Source: Bradyrhizobium sp. AZCC 1721
GTDB taxonomy: Bacteria > Pseudomonadota > Alphaproteobacteria > Rhizobiales > Xanthobacteraceae
Direction of reading: 5' to 3'
NCBI RefSeq assembly: GCF_036924715.1
Contig: NZ_JAZHSB010000001.1
Coordinates: forward strand, 5,881,001-5,945,000
Length of the DNA stretch: 64,000 nt
In this document: in pieces, positions 36,447 to 44,992 of the stretch
Numbering within the stretch: the stretch's first letter is position 1
Layout: each line of letters opens with the position of its first letter
Made by a program: the position numbers and the translations under genes
Notes under the pieces: model-generated
Databases searched by the model: none
The model's input: only the letters and a program-made list of their open reading frames with translations
What the model was told of the DNA's origin: nothing

Positions 36447-38408
36447 TCAGGCCGGCCGGAAACCTGCCTGCTCGAGCGCCGCGCGCGCCCCGTCTGACGC
36501 CAGCGCGTCGAGAAAGGCCTGCACGGCCGGTCTCTGCTTGCGCGCCGTCACCAGCGCAAAATCATAATGCTCCTCGGCAAAGGGAATGAAACCCAGATTT
36601 GACGCATGCGCGACCGGCGCAATGGTCATGCCCCAGTCGGCACGGTGCTGCGCGACCGCCGCGGCTACCGCGTTGTGCGAGCGCGGCTGATTCCAGTAGC
36701 CGTCCGGGCGCGCACCGCCAAGCAGCCGGTCGATCAGGATGCGCGTGCCGGCGCCCTGGTTGCGATTGACCATGATGCAGGCGGGATCGGCCAGCGCGGC
36801 ACGCACCGCATCCTCCGCGCTCAGGCCTTCGAAGCGCTTGTCGCCTTTGCGGAAGACGATGCCTTGCATGCGACGCCATCCCGGCACCAGTTCGAGCCCG
36901 TCGCTGAGATACGGTGTGTTGTAGGTCTCGGTCTTCTCGTCGAACAGATGGATCGGCGCAAAATCGCATTCGCCGCGCTTGGCGGCCGAGAGGCCGCCGA
37001 GGCTTCCGACGGCGATCGAGCGCACGGTGAGCCCGGCATGCGCCAGCGGTGCCGTGACGAGATCGAGCCCGGTGCAATGGCTGCCGACGATAACGAGATC
37101 GGGCACCCGCACATGCGGCGTGAACAGCGTCACCTCGGCATCGCTGCCGGCCGGCATCTGGTCCGCCAGCGCATCGATGCGCAGAAAGCCGTCGGCCTGG
37201 GCAAAGGAGGTGATGGCGCCGGAGCCCTTGCCTGTAGGATACGCAATCAGCCCATCCGCGCCTTCAACCAGCGACACCATGACGAATTCGGCGCGGCCGA
37301 GTTCGGACGCGATCCGCACGGGAACGCGCGCGGCCACCTTGGCGTCCGAGCGCGGCGGCAGGCCGGCCATCCGCCGCAGCACCGGCACGATCATGTCGTG
37401 GAAGGTGAACATCGCCGAGGTCGGAAATCCCGGCAGGATGATGACAGGCTTGCCGTCGCATACCGCAAGGCACAGCGGCTTGCCTGGCTTCAGCGCCACG
37501 CCATGGGCGATGATGCCGGGCTTGCCGAGCCGGCCGATAATGCGGTGGGACACGTCGCCCGCGCCCTTGGACGTGCCGCCTGACAGCACCAGCATGTCGC
37601 TGCTCGCGAGCGCCTCACGCATCGCGGATTCGAGTTGCGCCTCATCATCGGCGATGGCGCCGAGAAACTTGGCCTCGCCGCCATTCTCCGTGATCGCCGC
37701 CGTGACGATCGCGCCGTTGGTGTCGTAGATCGCGGCCAGCCGCAGGGAATGGCCGGGCTGCACCAGTTCATCGCCGGTGGAAATGATCGCAACGCGCGGC
37801 CGACGCGCGACGGTCACTTCCGCGATGCCGCAGGCCGCCAGCATCCCGATCTCGCGCGAGCCGACGATGGTCCCGGCGCGCAGCAGCGCCTCGCCACGGG
37901 CGATATCGGAGCCGGCATAGGATACGAATTGCCCGGGCGAAGCGGCGCGGCGGACGTCGATCGCACGATGTCCCGCCGGCTGGGTATGCTCGACCATGAC
38001 GATGGCGTCCGCCCCGCGCGGCACCGGACCACCGGTCGCGATCGGCGTGGCTGTTCCTGACAACACCGGCCGCGTCGGGGCGGTGCCGCACGCGATCACT
38101 TCGTCGTTCAGCATCACGCGTACCGGTGAAGCTTCGCCGGCCGAAGCGAGGTCGGCGGAACGCACCGCAAAGCCATCGACATTGGAGCGATCGAACGGCG
38201 GCACGTCGATCGGCGCCACGACGTCCTCGGCGAGCGCGCAGCCGAGCGCCTCCGCAAGCGAGCGTTTCTCGCTCGCGACCGCACGCGGAAACAGCGCGGC
38301 TTCAAACCGCGCCAGCGCATCCTCGCGCGACAGGATGGTCAGGAATTGATCCTGATCGATATTGTCGCGGCCTTTCGGCGAGGGCGTATTCGTCATTCCC
38401 GAACCCAT
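36447..38408 (-). CDS. MoeA-like protein fused to a periplasmic-binding-like domain
   Basis: 653 residues from the ATG at 38408, chosen because GGGAG lies five bases upstream and the upstream stop is one base away. Residues 30-430 are MoeA-type (DVPPFDRSNVDGFAVRSADL, TGGPVPRGADAIVMVEHTQP, STGDELVQPGHS, VLSGGTSKGAGDVSHRIIG). Residues 440-653 are a substrate-binding-like domain (PBP_like, PF12727), with DLVIVGSHCTGLDLVTAPLA and VNRNQGAGTRILIDRLLGG. Such fusions occur in archaea and alphaproteobacteria. The binding domain may sense molybdate/tungstate or a cofactor. It is not a substitute for moeA at 30782, which is intact. Confidence 0.85.
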   Translation of the reverse strand: MGSGMTNTPSPKGRDNIDQDQFLTILSREDALARFEAALFPRAVASEKRSLAEALGCALAEDVVAPIDVPPFDRSNVDGFAVRSADLASAGEASPVRVMLNDEVIACGTAPTRPVLSGTATPIATGGPVPRGADAIVMVEHTQPAGHRAIDVRRAASPGQFVSYAGSDIARGEALLRAGTIVGSREIGMLAACGIAEVTVARRPRVAIISTGDELVQPGHSLRLAAIYDTNGAIVTAAITENGGEAKFLGAIADDEAQLESAMREALASSDMLVLSGGTSKGAGDVSHRIIGRLGKPGIIAHGVALKPGKPLCLAVCDGKPVIILPGFPTSAMFTFHDMIVPVLRRMAGLPPRSDAKVAARVPVRIASELGRAEFVMVSLVEGADGLIAYPTGKGSGAITSFAQADGFLRIDALADQMPAGSDAEVTLFTPHVRVPDLVIVGSHCTGLDLVTAPLAHAGLTVRSIAVGSLGGLSAAKRGECDFAPIHLFDEKTETYNTPYLSDGLELVPGWRRMQGIVFRKGDKRFEGLSAEDAVRAALADPACIMVNRNQGAGTRILIDRLLGGARPDGYWNQPRSHNAVAAAVAQHRADWGMTIAPVAHASNLGFIPFAEEHYDFALVTARKQRPAVQAFLDALASDGARAALEQAGFRPA

Positions 38409-38409
38409 G

Positions 38410-39522
38410 TCACTCCCGCAGCATATAGGCATCGACCCGGGTGCCCGCCGCAAATCCTTCCGATCCGGCGGGCACCACGAGCCAGGCCTCGGCGCGCGCA
38501 ATCGCATCGAGCGACAATTCGCCCACCGCCAGCGGGACCCAGGCATCCTGCTCTCGTTCCAGCAGCACGATCTCGGCAATGCCGACGCTTGAAGCAATCT
38601 TGCGCGCCAGCGGCAGATTGAGCGTGCTGCGCCGCCGCCGGCCCGACAAACGATCGAGCGCGGGAAGCGCCAGCGTCCACCACGCCGCCAGGGCCTGGTC
38701 GGACGCGCCTGGCAACACCACGACCGGCGTCTTGCCTGCACGACCAACGGCCGAAGTGCGGCCTGGTTGCAGGGCAATGCCATGTGCGAGAATCTTCCCG
38801 CGCGCGCCCAATGCCGTCACCGCGGCGTCGGTGCGGCCGACTCCGGAGCCGCCGACGATCAGCAGCAGATCGCACGCACCGTCATCGATCGCCGCGGCAA
38901 TCGATGCGGTATCGCGACCTGCAGCCGCGACCAGGACGACCTCACCGCCCGCGGCCCGCGCGCTCTCGGCGACCAGATCCGCGGTTACCGTGCCCCGGGG
39001 AATATTGACGATGCGCAGGCGTGGGCGGCGCACGTTCAACCGCGCCATTCCTGCGGCGCGGGCGACCATGAGATGGCGCGGCAGCACGCGCTGGCCGGCT
39101 TCAACGGGACGGTTGCCCGCTGCGATATCGCTGCCGGCCCGGCGCACGCCCTGCCCCGGGATCGCCTCCGCCAGCGCCTGCACCAGCGGACCGGACATCT
39201 CGACGGAATCGGAATCCAGCACGCAGTCGCAGTTGTCAGGAATGATCTCGCCGGCCTCGACCCACGCCGGCGCCGCCGTTATTGGCAGCGGCGAATAGGA
39301 GGATGCGCCGACAAGGTCGCGCGTGCGGAATGCGTAGCCGTCCGCGGCAGCGATATCGCGCGGCGGGTGGGCATCGAGCCCCGGCATATCCGCGGCAATA
39401 CAGCCCAGCGCTTCCGCCAATGCCAGTTCCACCGGCGCGGCAGGATCCACGCCCTCCAGCAACGCGGCGAGCGCCACATCGAGCGGCGTTAGCGAATTCG
39501 GCAAGCGCTGGTTCGAGGTCAT
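38410..39522 (-). CDS. MoeA-like protein (divergent paralogue)
   Basis: About 370 residues from the ATG at 39522 (MTSNQRLPNSLTPLDVALAA). MoeA folds are visible: DIAAADGYAFRTRDLVGASS, GQRVLPRHLMVARAAGMARL, and a MoCF-like GGSGVGRTDAAVTALGARGK. The usual D-x-S-x-V/N-DGY catalytic segment is altered to AAADGYAF, and the STGDEL motif is NIPRGTVTADL. It is probably a partner of the fused gene one base downstream, perhaps forming a heteromer, with reduced or different catalytic ability. Confidence 0.75.
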   Translation of the reverse strand: MTSNQRLPNSLTPLDVALAALLEGVDPAAPVELALAEALGCIAADMPGLDAHPPRDIAAADGYAFRTRDLVGASSYSPLPITAAPAWVEAGEIIPDNCDCVLDSDSVEMSGPLVQALAEAIPGQGVRRAGSDIAAGNRPVEAGQRVLPRHLMVARAAGMARLNVRRPRLRIVNIPRGTVTADLVAESARAAGGEVVLVAAAGRDTASIAAAIDDGACDLLLIVGGSGVGRTDAAVTALGARGKILAHGIALQPGRTSAVGRAGKTPVVVLPGASDQALAAWWTLALPALDRLSGRRRRSTLNLPLARKIASSVGIAEIVLLEREQDAWVPLAVGELSLDAIARAEAWLVVPAGSEGFAAGTRVDAYMLRE

Positions 39523-39702
39523 TGGCGCGCCTATGCCCTGAATCGGGAGGAAAATAAATAGAACCGGATATGGCGCGCGCGGTTTAGCCCATCGAACCCA
39601 CATTGACGTCGGCGCGAAATAGTTGCAAATGAGACCAATTGGCGGAACCAACCGCCTGACAACACCAACGGCCAATGTGCTGATTCCTAGGGAGAAGACA
39701 GG

Positions 39703-40914
39703 ATGTTCGCCAGGAAACTATCCAGGCTTGCCGTGCTCATGGCCGCGCTGCTGGCGTCAACCGCGGCGCTCGCTCAAATCTCGGACGACGTCGTCAAGCT
39801 CGGCGTTCTCACCGACATGAACGGCCCGGCGGCAACGGCGACCGGCCAGGGCTCGGTCACTGCCGCGCAGATGGCGATCGACGATTTCGGCGGCAAGGTC
39901 CTGGGCAAGCCGATCAGCATCATCGTCGGCGATCACCAGTTGAAGCCGGATATCGGCGGCGGCATCGCGCGGCGCTGGTATGACGTGGATCAGGTCGACG
40001 TGATCCTCGACGTTCCGGTTTCCGCGGTCGGGCTTGCGGTGCAGAACATCACCAACGAGAAGAAGAAGCTGTTGATCGTGCACTCGACCGGCACCGCAGA
40101 CTTCCACGGCAAGTTCTGCTCGCCGCACGCGATACAATGGGTGTTCGATACCCGCGCGCTGGCGGTCGGCACCGCGCAGGCGGTGGTGAAGCGCGGCGGC
40201 GATAGCTGGTTCTTCATCACCGACGACTATGCGTTCGGTCACTCGCTGGAGCGCGACGCTTCCACCGTGGTCACGGCCAATGGCGGCAAGGTGCTGGGCT
40301 CGGTGCGCCCGCCGCTTGCCACGCCTGATCTGTCATCCTTCGTGCTGCAGGCCCAGGCCTCGAAAGCCAAGATCATCGGCATTGCCGCCGGTCCTCCGAA
40401 CAACATGAACGAGATCAAGACCGGCGCGGAGTTCGGCGTGTTCAAGGGCGGCCAGCAGATGGCCGCGCTGCTCGCATTGATCACCGACATCCATTCGCTT
40501 GGGTTACCGGCAGCGCAGGGGCTGTTGCTGACGACGTCGTTCTATTGGGACATGGACGACAAGACCCGCGAATGGTCGAAGCGCTACTTCGCCAAGATGA
40601 ACCGGATGCCGACGATGTGGCAGGCCGGCGTCTATTCATCGGTCATGAGCTATCTCAACGCCATCAAGGAAGCCGGCACCGACGAGCCGCTGAAGGTAGC
40701 GGCGAAGATGCGCGAAAAGCCGATCGAGGATTTCTTCTCCCGCAACGGCAAACTGCGCGAGGACAATCTGATGATCCACGACCTGTGGCTGGTGCAGGTC
40801 AAGAAGCCGGATGAATCGAAATATCCATGGGACTACTATCAGATCCTCGCCAGGATTCCCGGCGACGAAGCGTTCGGCCCGCCCGATCCGGCGTGCGCGA
40901 TGGCGAAGAAGTGA
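39703..40914 (+). CDS. ABC transporter substrate-binding protein (branched-chain amino acid/amide type)
   Basis: 403 residues with a Sec signal peptide (cleavage after ...LASTAALA, about residue 24). The periplasmic-binding type 1 fold reads VVKLGVLTDMNGPAATATGQ, AAQMAIDDFGGKVLGKPISI, VDVILDVPVSAVGLAVQNIT and FITDDYAFGHSLERDA. No permease or ATPase gene is adjacent, so the transporter partner is unknown. AGGGAGAAGACAGG precedes the ATG. IS copy 2 lies 25 bases downstream of the stop. Confidence 0.88.
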   Translation: MFARKLSRLAVLMAALLASTAALAQISDDVVKLGVLTDMNGPAATATGQGSVTAAQMAIDDFGGKVLGKPISIIVGDHQLKPDIGGGIARRWYDVDQVDVILDVPVSAVGLAVQNITNEKKKLLIVHSTGTADFHGKFCSPHAIQWVFDTRALAVGTAQAVVKRGGDSWFFITDDYAFGHSLERDASTVVTANGGKVLGSVRPPLATPDLSSFVLQAQASKAKIIGIAAGPPNNMNEIKTGAEFGVFKGGQQMAALLALITDIHSLGLPAAQGLLLTTSFYWDMDDKTREWSKRYFAKMNRMPTMWQAGVYSSVMSYLNAIKEAGTDEPLKVAAKMREKPIEDFFSRNGKLREDNLMIHDLWLVQVKKPDESKYPWDYYQILARIPGDEAFGPPDPACAMAKK

Positions 40915-40938
40915 TCTCTGGTCGTCCCTGCGAAAGCA

Positions 40939-42424
40939 CTAGGGCATCTACACGCTTGCCGGGCCATATACGAGGAGTTGGAAGCGAGCCATTCCCATGT
41001 GGAAGGTGATTGGTCCAGGTGGGCGATGAGAGGCGTAACCGGTCCATCCGCCGAGCTTTGCGATGATCCATGCCGCCCAGGCGACAGTGTTGGGGCGATG
41101 GTGGTTCTTCTGGAGCTCGGTGCGGCCTTTCAGGGTTTTGTTGATGGCCTTGAGCGCTTCGATCTCGTCCGGCGTGAACACAAATTCGACCTGCAATTGT
41201 TCGCCGCCATTGCGGGCTTGAACGAGCTGGATGACGATACATGCTACTCTGGTGGCGATCGCCACGAGTTTGATCAGGCCTTCAGCGCTGTCGAGCTGAC
41301 TATCCTCGATGCGCAGACCCTGGCTCTTCAGCGAGCGAAAGAGCTGTTCGATGATCCAGCGCTGCTTGTACCAGGAGACGATCCGCCAGGCATCGGCGGC
41401 GGTGACGACCGGATGAGTGGTCAGGAGCAACCAATGAATGGGCTTGGCGCTCTTCGGGGGGTGCAACTCGACGACCTCCACGAAGCTGACTTTGACGCCC
41501 TGTGGCAGGTCTTTCACGCCGGGGCGCTGCGGTCGTTTGAGCACAACGGTTCCCAGGCGCATGGAGAGGTGGGCCTGGCGACCGTGGCGATCCATTCGCT
41601 TTGGTAGATCGATCACCGCCTTGTCGCAGAAGCGGGCCCGCGCGACCGCCTGATAAAGCGTGCCGCCATCGACCAGCGCATGGTCGTGCATGGCGCGCGA
41701 CAGGAGGTGGACATTGTCAGCGGGTGTCAGCGACCAGTGAGCAAAGAAATCCCCCTCGCGGTCGTTGACGACGGTGATCATACGAGCAGCGACCAGAACC
41801 TCGCAGCCTTGCTTAGCCGTCGTCACCCAGCGCGCCGATTCCTTGTCGGCCAAGGCGCGCTTCTCGTGAGCGATCCTGGCCTTGCGCTTGCGCGTCCACA
41901 CCTCACCGCCGGTGAGCCCGAGACAGACCCCGCTATCGGCATCGACCGCCATCATGGCATGCAGCAGCACGCCGCGAGCATTGCCTTTGCCGACCTTGCC
42001 CAAGTCGCGCCGATGTCCCGGACGAGTGTGGAAGTTGATCTCGCTGGTGTCCTGGATCGACAGCACATGACGCCCGCTGACCGCCATCGACGTCTGCAGG
42101 CTCCAGCCTTCAATCAGCTTGTCGATCGTGACTTGCGGATTGTTCACAAACCGCCAGAACGCCATGTTCGCGGCCCAGTTGCCCTGCGCCATCTGGCGCA
42201 AACAGACACTGCGCGTGCAAAGCATAGCCCGGAGAAGCGCCGCCCCCTTTTATCGAGGCGAACGTCTCCAAACTTACCCAGGGACAAATCCGGTTCCTGC
42301 TGCATCTCTGGCGCTCCTTCGAATCAAAGCGCCAGAGAGAGAATCATACAAAACGCTGCGGCGAACGCACATCATGCCGCCCCGAGTCAATCTGTCGCGT
42401 CCCCAAGACGTGTAGATGCCCTAG
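40939..42424 (-). mobile_element. IS4-family insertion sequence, copy 2 (1486 bp)
   Basis: Same terminal repeats, length and encoded products as copy 1, in the same orientation, offset by exactly 22,923 bases. It is flanked by its own 10-bp target duplication TGCGAAAGCA at 40929-40938 and 42425-42434, different from copy 1. The pre-insertion site would be GTCCCTGCGAAAGCAGGGAC, again the centre of the dispersed palindrome. Separate duplications show independent insertions, not a composite transposon. Confidence 0.95.
40948..42305 (-). CDS. IS4-family transposase, probably expressed by -1 frameshifting (copy 2)
   Basis: Same product as copy 1 (18025-19382). The main frame, from an ATG at 42225, gives 425 residues with the YREK catalytic signature. 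The N-terminal frame starts at the ATG at 42305 behind a good GGAG, and a -1 slip at 42251-42243 (A4G5) would join them. Because two recently moved copies share the split frame, it is unlikely to be a random inactivating mutation. Confidence 0.85.
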
Positions 42425-42434
42425 TGCGAAAGCA

Positions 42435-42556
42435 GGGACCCATAATCCCAGGGTCGCGTTGTTGCGAAGGCTGGAGCCGCCACCTGACGTAACAACGGGC
42501 ATTGGTGGTTATGGGTCCCTGCGTTCGCATTGCGTTCGCAGGGACGACGAGTGGAA
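42435..42556. repeat. right part of two-palindrome repeat with IS excision-like scar
   Basis: After the IS and its duplication, GGGACCCATAATCC completes the left palindrome. About 75 bases on, TATGGGTCCC leads into TGCGTTCGCA-T-TGCGTTCGCA (42520-42540) and GGGACGACG. The duplicated 10-mer with one base between looks like two target duplications left after loss of an IS. Confidence 0.7.
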
Positions 42557-42567
42557 ATAGACGCGCT

Positions 42568-43533
42568 CTACTTCGCCAGTCCGACTTCGCGAAAATACTT
42601 CATCACGCCGGGATGAATCAGTCCCGCGTTCGGCGCCGCCGCAACCGTGTTCGCGGCCGTGGTCTCACAGGCCTGCGGCAGCTTCTTGCAGAGCGCGGCC
42701 TCCTGCCCATGAAGCGCGCGCGCCAACCTGTAGGCGACCTCGTCGGGCAGGCTTTCACGCGCCAGCACAAAGCTCCAGGAGCCTATGGAATCGATCGCGG
42801 TCGGCTGGTTCGGATAACTGTTGGCGGGCACCGTCAGCGGTTTGAGGAACGTGTGCTTGGCACGGACGCGCGCGATCTCGCCGGCGTCGGGTGCGATAAA
42901 TCGCGCGCCGCCGGGAGCTTGCGCCATCGCCGCAAAGCCGGGCCAGCCGACGCCCGCGCCCCACAGCGCGGCGGCGCGACCGTCCTGGACCATGGCGGGG
43001 CCGTCACCGGCGCGGTCGAGATAGATCGACTTGAAGTCCTCGTCCTGCTTCAGCCCGATGCCGTCGAGGATATAACGCGACAGGATCGGCAGGCCCGAGC
43101 CCTTGGCGCCGAAGGCAATCGGCTGGCCGACCAGATCCCTGATCGTCTTGTAAGGACTGTCCGCCCGCACCACGAACATGCCGGGGCTGGAATACATCGC
43201 GGTCAGGATTTTCAGCTTCGTCGCCGACCGGCCGATGCCCATGAAGGCTTCGTAGGCTGGCTCCCCCGCCACCAGCGCGATATCGAGCTGGCCGGCTTCC
43301 AGCAGCGGGATGTTTTCGTTGGAGCCCTTGGTGTTGCGCGGCTCGATCGACAGCGCCGGATCGGCCGCATGCATCACTTCTGCAAATGCATCGCCATAAA
43401 CCGGAAAGCCGCCGCCCGGCGTTGCGGTTCCCAGGCTGATCGTGGTTCTGGTAATGGCCTTGCCTCCCTCCTGTGCTCCGGCGCTGCCCGCAAGCAGCAG
43501 CAGGCCGGCGCAGGCAATCCCAGCGAGTTTCAT
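42568..43533 (-). CDS. TAXI family TRAP transporter solute-binding protein
   Basis: 321 residues from the ATG at 43533 (GAGG six bases upstream). Signal peptide MKLAGIACAGLLLLAGSAGA, cleavage near residue 20. The TAXI receptor features are ISLGTATPGGGFPVYGDAFA, NTKGSNENIPLLEAGQLDIA, LKILTAMYSSPGMFVVRADS and the C-terminal HPGVMKYFREVG. It would deliver a solute to a fused DctQM permease, which is not in this window. It ends next to IS copy 2 and its repeat. Confidence 0.88.
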   Translation of the reverse strand: MKLAGIACAGLLLLAGSAGAQEGGKAITRTTISLGTATPGGGFPVYGDAFAEVMHAADPALSIEPRNTKGSNENIPLLEAGQLDIALVAGEPAYEAFMGIGRSATKLKILTAMYSSPGMFVVRADSPYKTIRDLVGQPIAFGAKGSGLPILSRYILDGIGLKQDEDFKSIYLDRAGDGPAMVQDGRAAALWGAGVGWPGFAAMAQAPGGARFIAPDAGEIARVRAKHTFLKPLTVPANSYPNQPTAIDSIGSWSFVLARESLPDEVAYRLARALHGQEAALCKKLPQACETTAANTVAAAPNAGLIHPGVMKYFREVGLAK

Positions 43534-43704
43534 TGTTGGCCTCAAACGTTCGGTGACGATGATGCACGGAAGGTTGTAGGCAAGCGCGAGCGCTTGTGAA
43601 AGCGCGTTTTCGGCCCACAAGGTCGGCATTGCCGTATCGCTGTCATGCCTGTAAATGATGGCGGCACCGTTGCCGGCCGCCTCCCCCGCGGCCGCTCCGC
43701 GGCG

Positions 43705-43780
43705 GGGCCTGTAGCTCAATGGTTAGAGCCGGCCGCTCATAACGGTCTGGTTGCAGGTTCGAGTCCTGCCGGGCCCACCA
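43705..43780 (+). tRNA. tRNA with CAT anticodon (Ile2/lysidine or elongator Met)
   Basis: 76 bases including encoded CCA. Acceptor GGGCCTG pairs with CGGGCCC at 43769-43775 (one G-U). D-loop GCTCAATGGTTAGAGC, anticodon loop CTCATAA, T-arm GCAGGTTCGAGTCCTGC. Similarity of the anticodon and variable region to ileX-type tRNAs favours Ile2(CAU), read as lysidine, over elongator Met. Its 3' end is the integration site of the island that follows: 52 bases from 43733 recur at 54808. Confidence 0.88.
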
Positions 43781-43784
43781 GCAA
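43733..43784 (+). other. attL-like site: 3' part of tRNA gene
   Basis: 52 bases from the anticodon stem to GCAA beyond CCA, repeated exactly at 54808-54859. Tyrosine integrases typically recombine in tRNA 3' ends and keep the gene intact, as seen here. Confidence 0.85.
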
Positions 43785-43803
43785 ATCAATGGCTTATGCG
43801 GAC

Positions 43804-43870
43804 ACTTTGAAAACGACTCTATTTCCGCTTTAAGAACGACTCGATTTCGTTTTGAAAACGAATCGATCTC
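43804..43870 (+). repeat. left array of 22-bp repeats (IS21-like multiple terminal repeats)
   Basis: Three near-tandem units: ACTTTGAAAACGACTC (43804), CTTTAAGAACGACTC (43828) and TTTTGAAAACGAATC (43850), each followed by a T/A-T-T-T-C or GATCTC spacer. The outer end reads GCGGACAC. The same unit order appears inverted at 48034-48157. Stretch 43871-44194 (324 bases) holds no gene. Confidence 0.75.
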
Positions 43871-44194
43871 AGATCTCCCTGAAACGCCTGTCAAATTTCT
43901 CCTCGATTTTTTCGCCGAATTTGCGACCCGAAAAAAGTGAGGGGGGTCTTTTCTCGTCGAGGGCTGTCCGCTGCATCTCCAAGGAAGATGGGTGCCGCCG
44001 ATTGACCGGACGCCCCTTTTCTTCCCAACTGACAAGAGCGGGTGGGCGCGCGGGAATCATCGTGCGGACTGGTATCGCAACCGATAGTTCAACAAGCGTA
44101 TTTTTCCGCGATCTTGTCGCCAATCGAAAGCTCTTCAGCCTCCATGATTTTCAAACCGGTCTCGGTTATTTTGACAACATCGGTCACGCACGAT

Positions 44195-44878
44195 TCAAAT
44201 TTTGTCTTTTGACCTTGGGGCAGGCAAATATCCGCCCACGTGGTCGTTGCCACCGTGCGCGGCGATGAACATGGCGACGGCCGACCGGCAATAGGATTCG
44301 ATTTCGTTGTCGTCCTCTGCTCTCGCCTCATCGAAGCGTGCGATAATCAGGAGATCGGATCCTTTGAAAAGCGCGGCAAACAAGCGGGCGGACCGGAGAG
44401 GATCGGGCACGTTCAGAACCGCCTTCGCGTGCAACTGACGCAACAGGGCCTCGATTTGGGCGATGACATGGGCGGGGCCGGCTTCGTAATGGAGCTTGCT
44501 TAACGACTTTTGATTCGTCTTGTCGGCCATGATCATGGCTTCGACACTGCGGACGTCTGATCTCAACAGCGTGCGAAGCAGTGATGATCCCACCGCCATG
44601 AGCTGATCTTCGACCGAACCGTCGACGCCTTCAAGAAGGGCCTGTGGTGCAAACAACTGATGGCAGCCGGCCGCGATGGCCGCGCTGAACAGCGCCTCCT
44701 TGTTCTCGAAGTGCCGATAGATGCTGAGCTTGGATATCTTCGCCCGCTGGGCGACCTTGTCCAATGTCGTCGCTTGAAAACCCAATTCCACAAAGAGTTC
44801 GCACGCGGCGTCGAGTATCGTTTGGCCAAGCGCCTGGTTGGCGGGCCGGCCGCGCCGGCCCTGGCTATTTTCGGTCAC
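44195..44878 (-). CDS. TetR/AcrR family transcriptional regulator
   Basis: About 227 residues, probably starting at GTG 44878 (VTENSQGRRGRPANQALGQT). The N-terminal helix-turn-helix reads ILDAACELFVELGFQATTLD then KVAQRAKISKLSIYRHFENK. The ligand domain ends in a C-terminal region like AefR/TetR_C. It is divergent from the flavoprotein gene; the 114 bases between hold a promoter and a 26-bp palindrome, so it likely represses both directions. The inducer is unknown; a toxic organic compound is a fair guess from the neighbours. Confidence 0.85.
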   Translation of the reverse strand: MTENSQGRRGRPANQALGQTILDAACELFVELGFQATTLDKVAQRAKISKLSIYRHFENKEALFSAAIAAGCHQLFAPQALLEGVDGSVEDQLMAVGSSLLRTLLRSDVRSVEAMIMADKTNQKSLSKLHYEAGPAHVIAQIEALLRQLHAKAVLNVPDPLRSARLFAALFKGSDLLIIARFDEARAEDDNEIESYCRSAVAMFIAAHGGNDHVGGYLPAPRSKDKI

Positions 44879-44892
44879 GACAATTCCAGTAC

Positions 44893-44924
44893 TTGACAGT
44901 ATCCTAATTCTTGAATTACGATAC
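44893..44924 (+). promoter_or_regulatory. promoter overlapped by TetR operator
   Basis: TTGACA at 44893-44898, an 18-base spacer, TACGAT at 44917-44922. A 26-bp inverted repeat (half-sites GTATCCTAATTC and GAATTACGATAC, one mismatch) at 44899-44924 covers the spacer and -10. It is placed where TetR binding would block transcription of the plus-strand cassette. Confidence 0.7.
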
Positions 44925-44992
44925 CATCTAGTCTCTGAAATGTGCAAGCCAATGGGTAGGTTTCACCTGTCCTCCAAACGGAGCCCATCACC

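Noticed and set aside
18016..42424. Composite transposon formed by the two IS4 copies
   Set aside because: Each copy has its own, different 10-bp target duplication, so they inserted separately.
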